Of a DNA stretch of 64,000 nucleotides, positions 41,401 to 53,400 are shown one piece after another; positions within the stretch are counted from its first letter, which is position 1, and each line of letters begins with the position of its first letter. Under the pieces are notes generated by a model. The model had not been told where the DNA came from and did not search any database. It saw nothing but the letters and a program-made list of their open reading frames with translations. This DNA comes from Branchiostoma floridae (taxonomy: Eukaryota; Chordata; Leptocardii; Amphioxiformes; Branchiostomatidae): positions 3,262,906 through 3,326,905 of the forward strand of contig NC_049983.1 of NCBI RefSeq assembly GCF_000003815.2, read 5' to 3'. A program made the position numbers and the translations under genes.

Positions 41401-44400
41401 GAATTACCAGCACCAAGGTGCAAACGTTTCAGGCTACGGTAAAAGCGGTGGAAGTGATAAAATGGGCTTCGCCAACCAATACCGTGCCCGCCATACAGTT
41501 CACTGCCCTTACAGCTTCATAAAAGGCCCTGGTACTACCTTTACCTTCTGTCTGTCCCTTGTGCCTTGAGTGCAGTACCACATTCTCCTCGTCTGCCTTA
41601 AAACAAATTGAAAATTACCAAATATTGACTTTATTCATCAGATACTTGCTGGCACGTCTGCGGGTTGTAAAGCTGTACCTTGACCATCTGTGCGAAGAGG
41701 ACCAACCACTACCTATGCAACAGGTTGAACGGCTTTGGAAGGTAAGTGCAGCCACACATGCACAAGGGATATGAATAACAATTGGTCTCAAATTTGTTAA
41801 TTACTTAAACGCTCCGAGGTGTGCAAGGTTACTATTGGTATATGGTATGGTTACAATCTGTGAAAAGTGCAAAGGAGAGCACTAAAGATCACATCACTGG
41901 GCGATGGAGCTGGATTTACTATTCAACAAGCCGACAAAACACTCCCATTCTCCTATGGCCTAAGACGTTCCGCAGTTCATCTTACAAGGCCCCGTCTAAA
42001 CTTCAGTCAGTTAAACTACCATCAATTTCAACCACATGTAAATGTGGCTATCATTGTGAAACAGCTGAACATTATCTCCTACACTATACACTTTATACCA
42101 GCCAAAGAAGTTTTCTGTTATCATCTGTCTCCAATATAATAGACCTACAGCAACTCAACGACCGTATATTATGTTCTTTTGAATTTTCACAATAATGTTG
42201 GTAGCGCCAAATCACTGTGGTCACCTGTTACTAGGTATTGGTGGCTCGTGTCCATAAATAAACAACCAGTAAAAAACAGCCACACAACTGTCATACACAT
42301 AAGAAATAAAGCTTCACAAAACGCTACAAATATTGGTTTTCAAATGTTTGTTGAGTAGAAGACCGGCCATAGAAAAACAACATAAGCATCAACGCCATTG
42401 TTTTCTCCAGGGAGTGTGGCCCCGCAGGTAGCAGACGAGCGAACGACCAAAAGATTTGTTAATCTAACAAATGATTCGTACCGTCTATAACAATGGAACT
42501 TCACAGAGTGATGTCGAATATGTTTCCCAATATGTACACAGAGTTTTTTGTGATTTTGGCGTTGTCGTTTATCGTAATGATTTTGTTAGTCGGGCCGCCG
42601 CATTCAGTGCATTTCGCCCATTTCCCATGAAAACACAACCTGGATTGTGAAAGATTTAGCCCATCTCGCGGGAGACCAGAAGCACACACAATGACAATTC
42701 TACTGTCAAAAGAAAGCTGACATATCATAAAATTAGAATTTTTATTTATGTTTGTCTAAATTGGTCAGCAGCTTCCGAAGAGAGCAAATTCCAAAAGCGG
42801 GGCAAGTTAGGGCGCACTGTCTAACGCAGCTCAAAAGCGGAATTTATATTCACGATAACGTCCTCGGTGTTTGTCAGTTGTAACGCGGAAGGTGAATGGT
42901 TCATGAACAGTATGGATGCCTTCCTTATTCAAGTATGGTCTCTAGATGAATGTGTTAAAAATTCATTGATCAAAACTTGACCACTCTTTGGCAACTAGTG
43001 ATGGAGCGCCGTGAGTTCGAGCGCGTAAAAAAGCGGGCATCTTAGGGCGGCCCCCGTTATGTATTAGATCGCGGTTAAAAGCCGCCCGTCCGAGCGCGGT
43101 TAAAAGCCGCCCGACCGAGCGCGGTTAAAAGCCGCCCGACCGAGCGCGGTTAAAAGCCGCCTGTCTGAGCGCGGCTAAAAGCCGCCTGTCTGAGCGCGGT
43201 TAAAAGCCGCCTGTCTGAGCGCGGTTAAAAGCCGCCTATCTGAGCGCGGTTAAAAGCCGCCTGTCTGAGCGGTGAAGTATGGGTGAAGTATTGAGAAGGC
43301 GTGCATGAACTGATTTTGTTCTCAAAAAGCTCTCACCAACACCCGGCGGAGCGAAGTCGTAGATGGCTATACTCTGTCTTGGATTACATTGGTATGTGGT
43401 GCATTAAGATTAAAAGAGCGTTGCAATGTACATTTTTCTACCTGTTGTATACACCTCTCTAGGTCTTGGGAGACGAACCAAACTTCAAGAGCAGACCAAC
43501 TATGAAGACACTGGAACTATTTCTTGTTGCACAGAGCAAGCAAGCAGCTTTCAAACATTTTGCGTAAGTATTGACCACATCTTCTTAATATGTAAATACA
43601 AAACAGGTAATACTATGGGAAAACATGCAATTGAAAGATTTCCTTTTTTGATTATATCTTAGATAAGAGAGAATCCATATTTACTGACCCTATTTTTCGA
43701 ACATTTTTTGATTGGCTTTATAGTATGTAAATGTTTCAGGCTATTTTCAAAGACTTCTTTTTGCGGTTTTATAGTTTTAACTATAGGCTAAGCTTTAATA
43801 ACTATCTAGATCACATGCAGTGACGAATTTACTCTACATTCTGCTGCAAAAGCTTTTGTGATGCAAGGTATTGTGGGTGTATAAAAGTGTAAATGTCGCC
43901 TTTTATGTTTTGGCTAAAGTGCCGGTACAACGGAATGTTGCATTTGTCTGGAAGAGTTGAGCCAACCAGTCATACTACCGTGCAAACATGTGTGTGACCA
44001 GGGCTGCCTAAAAAACTGGTTAAGACCTGGGAGAAGGACGTGCCCAAAATGCAGACATCCTGTGCCGGATGACTTTCACCTTCCAGTTTCCTTGCAATCC
44101 AAGTACGTTTAATGCCTTAAACCATTATGATTAGGAATTTACTAACTAATTTTCCTCATAATATGCATAATTATTTTAGCGTTAAGAGTCATTGCACGAG
44201 AAAACCAGGCAACTTTTTATGTGAGATATGTATGGAGAACTATATGAACAGCCATATGATTAAAACCCTCCAGCTATTTTTCGAGCGTCGTCTAATTGGG
44301 CCATCTATACCACGCACCATGACTGGGGTCTTTATGGGGAATTTTCGGGCTTTTAAATATGATAAATCAGGTCGTCTTGAGCAGGTTTCACTGTACTTAC

Positions 44401-47400
44401 AAGATGATTGTTTTGATATTGTTTTGAAGGGAAGCACTTCGGAAACACCAGGCTTTCAGGCGCCGAAGCAATGCCTTTTTCATGGATGTCGTGTCGATGT
44501 TCTGCTTTGCCGATGATGTACCGCCAGACCAGGAGGTTATTGACATGCTTCTAGGATTCATCGTGAGAGAGGTGGATGGCACCCGGGCCAGAACGAAGGG
44601 CTTCTCCCCGTTTCAAGACGAGTGTGTGGATCGAACACCCATCATTCGGTCTTTCCTGCTACAGCTGCTGCTCCGCTTCAAGTACGACAAATCTTTGTTT
44701 TTGATTTCAATAGCTTGTCATTGAATCCAATTGAAAGACGTAGAATTCTCTAACAGATCTAATTAGCTAGTTTTACTTATTTTTAATAATTCAACCAGCC
44801 ATTCTGTTTTGGTCTAGGTTTTTGAAAGTGTGTGAACATTTGGAGAAATATTTTGAAGAGGCTCGAGGTTTTGCTGGAAACATGGACGATGCTGTTGAAG
44901 TCTGCGTCATCTTTGTGCAGTGCATGGAGGTACTTTCTCTGTATATATAAAAAATGCTACAGTAACAGTGAAAGTTTCCTCTTCGCAAGCTCCGAAGAGA
45001 ACAAAGTTTTCCGACTATTTCACAGACAAGTACACAAACCGTTTGGGTAGTGAGCTTACGATTTTGGATAGGTCAAATGATAGAATCAAAATTAAAGGCT
45101 CATTTTGCCCATTGTACGTTTACACTTGTAAAGAAATGCGTTATTTGGGGATTTTAGCTGGTTGAAACACATTTCAAGCTTTGAATCGAATAATATTTTT
45201 GCTACTTGTCGAATATAGTCATATTAACACAATCAAATCTATGTTTTGTCACAGAACGCTTTGACCAGTCAAGTAGACCGTGTGCCGCAACGACAAGTTC
45301 ATCTTATAGAGCTGGCTGGTAGTGAACTAGAAAGAGCAGCAAAGCATTGCAAGGGGTTTCCAAACATACCTCTTATGCTCCAGTTGAATATGATAGCTTC
45401 TGTCCGATCCGGCCTTTCGATTGCATGTGACGTAATGTACAGTCAGGTCAATTCCCCCGCTGGCCGTGTCGTCAACGAACACAGCCAACGATCTCTTAGA
45501 AGATTGTTCGTAAATGTTCAAACACTCTTCAGAGATTTTGAAGCAGTGACAAGGTGGCCAAAGCTGTTCATTCCGAGGCATCTGTACAAGCGATATGGCA
45601 TCGACACACTGCTGTCCATAAGCCAGTCCCCAGAATCACAGTGGCTTCTGCCAGAGGAAATGCGTGGTAATCAGGTAAGGTATATATACAAGTTATTGTC
45701 TCATTTAAACACTCTTATTTATGCCATATTCAACGATGCTTATCTACGATATTTATATTAGTGAACTTAGGTCATGTGTATATAATTATGAATTCATGTT
45801 GAGTAACATTGGTTCGTTGCTAAGTAAATAAATTTAAACGCTTTTGCTATCATCAACGTCACTTGCATTCAGGGTGACGTTGCTCCGGATCGCTTTGTTG
45901 TCTATGGAAAAGCATATCGTCGAATAAGAGAGGCAACAGCAAGAGCCATCCTAACCCATGACATCAGTCAGTTCAACAATGTTCTTCAGGTATGTCGATT
46001 TCCTTAAACCCTATTTAGACTGGTGTGTTTGGGAGGGGGCAACTTTGAAGTTGTATAACTGCCAAACGACGTGTGCTAGGCTATAGGACTACCAAACCTG
46101 CTGAATTTCCCTAACATTTTGTTCGAAACAATTATGGAATAATGATGCCATGGCATATTTTACCAAGTTTACTAATTTCGGTTTTAACGATGGGGTTTTA
46201 ACTATGACACCCTTAGTCAAAGGTCTGCTTAATTACGTTCAAGTAATAACGAAAATTCACTTAGACAAGTTTAGCAAATAAAATCCCAATTTTTCTTAAT
46301 ACGTTATATTACGTCATAACAAAGCCAAGATTACAGAAAAGATCGTAAACCAAGCCTTTTTCAAATTACGAAAGGGAGCCCCCGCCTCAGGAATCCCAAG
46401 AAAGCCCGTGTCTGCATAGCGTTAAATGTAGTTTACTCAAAAAAGTATGACATATATATAATAATCGTTTGTAGTGGATATATGCCTGCGCCTTTAATAC
46501 ACCCACGATCACCTCCGGATTGTGGAAATATATACAAATTTGATCATGTAACCGCCAAGCCTTGGATTGAAACCTGTATGTCTGTTATTCCAGGGATCTG
46601 ACATTCCACAACAAGACAGGGAATTGCTGACGCTTCTCGCCATTTTCACAGAAATGACAATGGCAAGAGCCTCAACAGAACAGAATGCAAACGTTATTTG
46701 CCAGGTATATGAATCTTTGAATATTCCATCCCACACTTCTTGTACGCCATTGTATCATGATAGTTTTGAATAAGGAATGATCGAAATAGTTATCTCATGA
46801 TTTATACTACAATTTCCCATACAGATCCAACAGATGTTGGTCCAGTTTTCACGATCTACAGACGCCATCAGAAACAAGGTACCTTTCCATGCGGCTTGTG
46901 ACTGGGTTAGGGGATAAAAATAGATTATATTGTGAAACTAATGCACTGCTTTTGTCTTCATACGTCACAAGTTTGTCAAAAAAGCTACAGGCTCTTCAAC
47001 TACACATACACAGAGAGAGACAGACAGACACACAGACACACACACATAAAGACAATTTGCATCTAACTATGAAATATACATGTATAGATACCATTTAAAC
47101 GAATTGATAACATCAATTTCATAGTTACTAACGTTTCTTTGTAGGAACTGGCTGACCGGTTAATTCTGAACAACAACGAGGGGCACTGTGCACAGCTTTC
47201 ATTCCGACCAAATCAACCCCCTCGGCAGCGAAGTTTATCTGCACTGATTGTCCACATGAGCACTGTGCTGGCTACAACTCCAACGAATCCTCTGTTGGAG
47301 CCCCTGAAAGCTCTTGCTGCTGCTCCACATACGATGCTGGTATGGCACTGTTCGTTCTTATGTAGACTTTTAGCAGTCCTTAACAAAAGCTGCCTTTATC

Positions 47401-50400
47401 AGCTCTGGTGATGTTTAATTTCAATCAAGGACGCGATGAGGTGCTAATCATCAGGATACAAGACTGTGTAGGTCTGCATACCTTACCATAAAGTGATAGA
47501 TACCACCATCTTTCACTAAGTCATTAAACAGTTTCCAACGAAAACATTATATCTCTCGAACCGCTTGTGATCTTTGTCCCCCATAAAAAGCCATAAACAG
47601 TGATGTAAATATCAATAAACCTGAACATATGAGAGAGCTTAGGGTCGAATTAGATTTTGGGCTTTTCAGTAATCCCAATCAAACATGTGTACAACTGCGC
47701 CTTTATCTTTTTATATTCCTTGTTGTGAATAGGCACACTACCTGCCAACGATGCCAAATGACCCTCTGCCTGAATTGATGAAGGCTCTAGCGGACCAACA
47801 AGTCGGGTGGTATCGTAAGTATATGATTTTATAATAAAGTACTCAAGTTCGTGCGCAAATATACTGTCTTCCAAATTCTTGCCACTCAACAAACAAATAA
47901 ATCAAACAATCCCCAGCTCATTGTTTACTCTTTCAATTTGAATTTCTCGCTGAAAATTCTGCATCAATCATGCAAATGACTCAAATAAGAAGTAGTAGTG
48001 TCCTGCCCATCTTACATTATTTATGACATGTATGTCGCATTCTTATAATGGAAAGTACCTTGGTTATGGGATTTCATGGTTAGATTTGCATTAATGATTA
48101 TGACAACCCATTTGGAATTAAACACCGATCACTTATTCGATTGAAGAAATGTTCAGAATGTCTTGGACATTGTTGAAGCCAACGCCCTCCCCCCAGCTTA
48201 AGTCAAAATAGTTGGATATTAGATTTTTGTTACATATCCGTACAAAGACAAAAACACGGGATTAACCTGCTTAATTGCTGAGATAACAGCATGTAGTTAC
48301 AATCGAGTTTAAACGATAGAAAGATTGTTAACATTAGTGCTTTTGTTTTTTCTAGAGTGCCCAAACGGACATCATTACGTCATCGGGGACGTAAGTACAT
48401 GCATAATAACAATAACATTACTTAACGATTTTGCTTTGCTTTTTGCTTTGATTGCTAACATACACGTTTCTTGTATATGTATGCTTTTTTCTATTTTCTT
48501 ATCTTGCATATTCAATTTAGTGCACAAAACCTGCTACCGTGGGGAAATGTCATTGCGGGGCGGATATCGGAGGCATTGGCTACAAGCTCATGACTGGAAA
48601 TCTTCCTGGAAGACAGTACGTACAAATCATTCATACTTCATATGCCTTTATGACTTATAGTCCTTCAATAGGCATTGCCGAAAGTGGAAACTAACCATCA
48701 ACCTAATTATAGTAACTAACATAAAAATCCTGGCATTGAACAAAAATGATACATATCAAAACTTAGCTTTTAGTTACTGTCCGAAGTAGAATATGACTTA
48801 GGAACATGTTTGAATATTCTAAATAGAAACTCTTAGAGCCATATGTAAAGTTCGTATTAGCTAAAGTTACGATCTCTTACATGTAGTACCTAGAAGGCAT
48901 AACTATACACCTCTACAACAGAAATCATCTTTAGATTTTGTAGTAACCTATGTATTGAAGATAAATTGCATTCCTTAATAGGCTACATATTGTATGAAAA
49001 CGAGCGTCAGTGTGGAAATCAATCTAGCTCGATAATACCAAAACAGGATACTTGATGTCATGCACAGAGGCTTATGTAATTGACAAAGTGTGTAACTATG
49101 TCACTATGTCTTTACGAAGAAGCTACTAGAACTAAAATGCGGTACATCTGTATAGTGTTTTCATGTTAAATACAATGTTGTCATCATTTTTTCTCTTATA
49201 TTTATTGCAGGCATTATCACTTATTTATTTATAACCCTTGGAAATTAATAAATACTACTACTAACTCCGATAGTGTTCGCGTGAGTGAATGTTCCCAGAT
49301 TTATATGTTTCCTCTCGTTGTCGCGACACTAATATCCTAGTGTACAAGTAATTGGAAGATCTTGTTGATACATTGTGCCACTTTCACTAAATATTAATCG
49401 ACATACACTGATATCATTTCCAACAGGGATGATGCTACATCTACTGGGCACATCATCGGCGATGCTCAAGATCGACCAGTCACCCCTATCCCAGAGAGGC
49501 AGCTATCTAAGTTCGCAACAGTCATCACCCGCTTCGTCCTACATGCATCTATGCTAAGCGGTGCAAATACGACCTTACAGGTAATGTGAATCTCTCTACG
49601 ATTGTTTTTAAAACACCCCAGTAAATAATATGACTCTACCGGTATAGATCAACGTAAAGTATGGCTACTAGCGCGCATGATGTTTACATCAGTAGTCACT
49701 TGGATGTGAAAGTTTACCATGTACAATTTACTATTTAAGTCATGTTTGAAACCCAGAATCAACAGATGAGAAATTGAAGTGTAAATAAACATAAAGAAGT
49801 TAGACCTAGTCCAGAATTTGAAGTACACTGGATTGTCATTTCTTGTGAGATAAGTTTGAAATACTTTGGTACTTTGGTGCAATTCTTGACATGGCTTACT
49901 TTAAAGTTGAAAATCTAAAAAAAACTGAAAGTTGCGGATAGTATCATCTTGGCTATCAAATATTATCTGATTGAAATATTACGTAACAGTTATCTGGAAC
50001 ATTCTGTATAGTTTGATGGTGTTCATATACAGACCAGTATAACATTTAAAACCCTGTGACAGAGATTATGCTGATCTGTCTCTGGCCATTGTTCCTTGCT
50101 GGCAGGCAGTCTAAAAATATGTTTATGAAGTGTATGTGAAGACGATGTTTTACAGGTATAAACATTATTCCTATCTTGAAATACAATTTACAATAAAATA
50201 CAAGTAACCGGTAGCTATCAAAAACTTCATGTGCATTACAAATACCTTTTTTCAACTATACAGCCGTTTACCAACTTTGTTCGACCGGTGCCGCTGGACA
50301 TCAACGACTTCCTCTGGCGCCACCTCAACCGTGACCTTGATGACCTTGCAAGAGTTCTTGGCCGCAGCATTGATGATGCAACGTTGTTGGTGCACATTCT

Positions 50401-53400
50401 GCTGGCTATCGTGTCCCACAGTAACAATAAAGGTAAATGTTCCGAGCTTTGAAGGTTGAGGGTAAGCAACGCAAAAGCATATCGCGGCTACCAAAAGTAA
50501 GACACCTGCAGAACGTAAAAGATCCAGGAGTCGAAACCGCGTGCATACGTTGTGAATATCGGTGTGCATTGTAATAAAGGTAGATTAAACATACAATGTA
50601 TAAAAGGTCCTAAAACAGCTTTTAAGGTTTTGGTCGCTTAACACATACCTTTAAATCAAACAGCTGTATTTTCCAATCAATGATCTTGAGCTTGTACCAA
50701 AGCAACAACTTGCGTTATATTATTGTTTTACTTTGTCTGATTTACCTCTTATTTTATTACCAGTGGCAGACTGGAATGTTGCATGGACAACGGCACAGGG
50801 GCGAGAGAATTGGGAGAATGCCTTCAACAATGTATACATTGAGCCACTTCTTCAGGTAATTGAAATAACGTTAGATATACCGTTATCTATTTGATACATA
50901 TATTTGGTACATAAATAACACGACAAGGGTTATAATGAGTACAACTGAGGCATAATAGTATGCATCTGTAAGTAAATAATTAAAAGGCAACAACAGAACA
51001 GAAGCCTTTTAAAACATTTAGGACCGCACGTGCTACTATGTAAACGGCCCATTATATAATTTGCTTTACTTTATGTATGCTTTACGTGCTTTGCAAACTA
51101 TTCTTGTTGCTCTTGAACTCTGGTTCTTCTATCTTTAAACAAGGATCTGGACAGGAGACTTGAGAAGGCAAATCGACTCGTAGACGATAACCACCGCCTT
51201 CTTGCTACATCGTTTCACGGCGTCCTGTCCGACTATTCAACACCTCCTGATCAACTGTCACTGGAAAATGTCATCGGGCTTCCTGAGATGTGGCAATACC
51301 GACCCAGTGTGAGCCTGGAGCACATGTCTCGCTGCTTTGTTGAACATCAGGCGAGATTCCCAATGCTGAAGATGTTCTTGGACAATGTAGGTTTATGTCG
51401 GATACCATTATGAAAAGACAAATCCTTTTTATTGTTTCAAAGGTCACTACAACTAGACGGTAGTACCGTACGGTATACTTTTGGGATTCGTTGTCTTGTG
51501 TAATGAATAACTCGTGACTAGTCATATTTGTTCTCCCATTTCTTAATTGTGTAGGCCATAATTTTGTCAGCCATGTGCCACCTACCAGACATCATCCATC
51601 TGATCACACTCCTGAGGACTAGATATCACCGCAACATCGACCTAACAGAAGCACTAACAATGAAGATTGCTGAATTTCTGAAGAGCCTGCCCGAAGGTGA
51701 TACCTTATATTGTTCAAGACTGTTCAAAATCATTAAAAAAATGACAATCTGTTCCAAAGGTCTATGAGAATAGTGAGAAATTAGGTCAGAATTATGCAGA
51801 CAAGAATGCAATGTAACGTTTCTTCGTTGTATTCGTATAGGACAACAAGGGGAGGAGTGTGATAGGCTGGTGAAATGCTTCGGTGAGATCTGGACCAACA
51901 TCCGTCCGTTGCTACTTCAGCAAGGTATTACACTACATTTCTTTTTTTCTCGGCTGCACACTATTCTTCATTAACGGTCCTATTGACATTGCTTTATTTT
52001 AATTTATTTAAAATAGCAAACCGTCAGCAGTTTCAATCAAATCATAAGTTGTTATAATGTTGATATCTTTTTTCTGGTATCTAACATTCAGTGTCGCTGA
52101 TGTTTGAATTTCAGAAAGCACTCCCCGGCCTGTGAATATGGACCCATCCATAGATACTCAAACCACAAGCCTGTACCACCTGTTGCCAATGAAGGAGGAT
52201 GCAACCATCACGTCTTGTGTCACGGCTGTTGTCCTCTTCCTTATTAGGAAGAACAACGAGTTCCTTGACATTTACCGAAGAGAGACCAATTTCCAGGATG
52301 AGTATGTTGAAAGCAATGGTAGATTTGTTATGGCTCTTTAATGGATATGGCCAATGTGTTTAATTAAATTTGGTTACATTTCCTTCACAGGAACAGGAAC
52401 GATATGTATCGTTTTTCATGTGTTTCCCCTCCTGTTAGTCAACTTGCCATCGAGTAAATTCCACTCTGTCATTTTCAGCCAAATTACCTGAAATGTGACT
52501 GGTAGTGGTTTAGTGGCTCCCGTGCTCTGACATTACAACCAAGTAAATATGGAAGTCCTTAGAAATAATAAAAATGGCCGCATTGATATTTATCCATGTA
52601 TGGTGATAATCTAACATATATAGCAGTACCAACAATTTAAACAAAATGGCAGATAACGCTTATACGCTGACACGAAAGTGAATATTCCAACAACATACCC
52701 ACCAGTGTCTTCCGAGAAGTAATCTGTTCATTTATTTCTAGTGGCTACTTCAGGTCTTGGACTGACGTCAGTACCGGTAACGTGGTATCATGTGACACCG
52801 CCCGGGATCTCATGCCGTTGGTTCTCAGCCACTGCAACTACTCCCTGGCAATAGGACAGGGGACTCAAGTTGGATATGACTTTCCGGCACTGGAGAAACA
52901 GCTTATTGACCGCTTTTTGAGTGGGAAGTCCAAGATTGAGGAGAAGGTAGCCTCCTTCTGATCATCCTCTAACTTACCTACGGCCTTTGAAGGCACAGAT
53001 TTTGATTGTGTGATGAAGATGTATATGTCACAGTAGAGATCACGATCGAGTAGAATCGCCAATTTTCCTAGGAGACATCGCGATCGGAGCTGGTCCTAGG
53101 AGAGATCCCGATCGCAATCTGTACTAGTAGAATCTCCGATTCAAGGTCTCCGATTCTACTAGTACAAATTACGATCGGGATCTCTCCTAGGACAAACTCC
53201 GTTCCAAACTCAAATGATGCTAAGATATAGGAAACACCTAAACAGATTGCGATCGGGATCTGTCCTAGGACAAACTCTGATCGCGATCTCTTCTAGGAGA
53301 ATGAGCGATTTTACTAGATCGTGATCTCTACTGTGACATATATATATAGAGAGACGGACAGACAGAGACTAAAGTAATATTTTGTCATCATGATTATTAG

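Noticed and set aside
44127-44457. Plus-strand ORF between RING exon and exon 62
   Set aside because: Using it would break the phase and insert about 110 residues not expected after the RING; the acceptor at 44459 gives the conserved continuation.
52302-52318. Longer version of exon 78 using the donor at 52319
   Set aside because: It would make exon 79 hit a stop; the donor at 52302 keeps the conserved reading.
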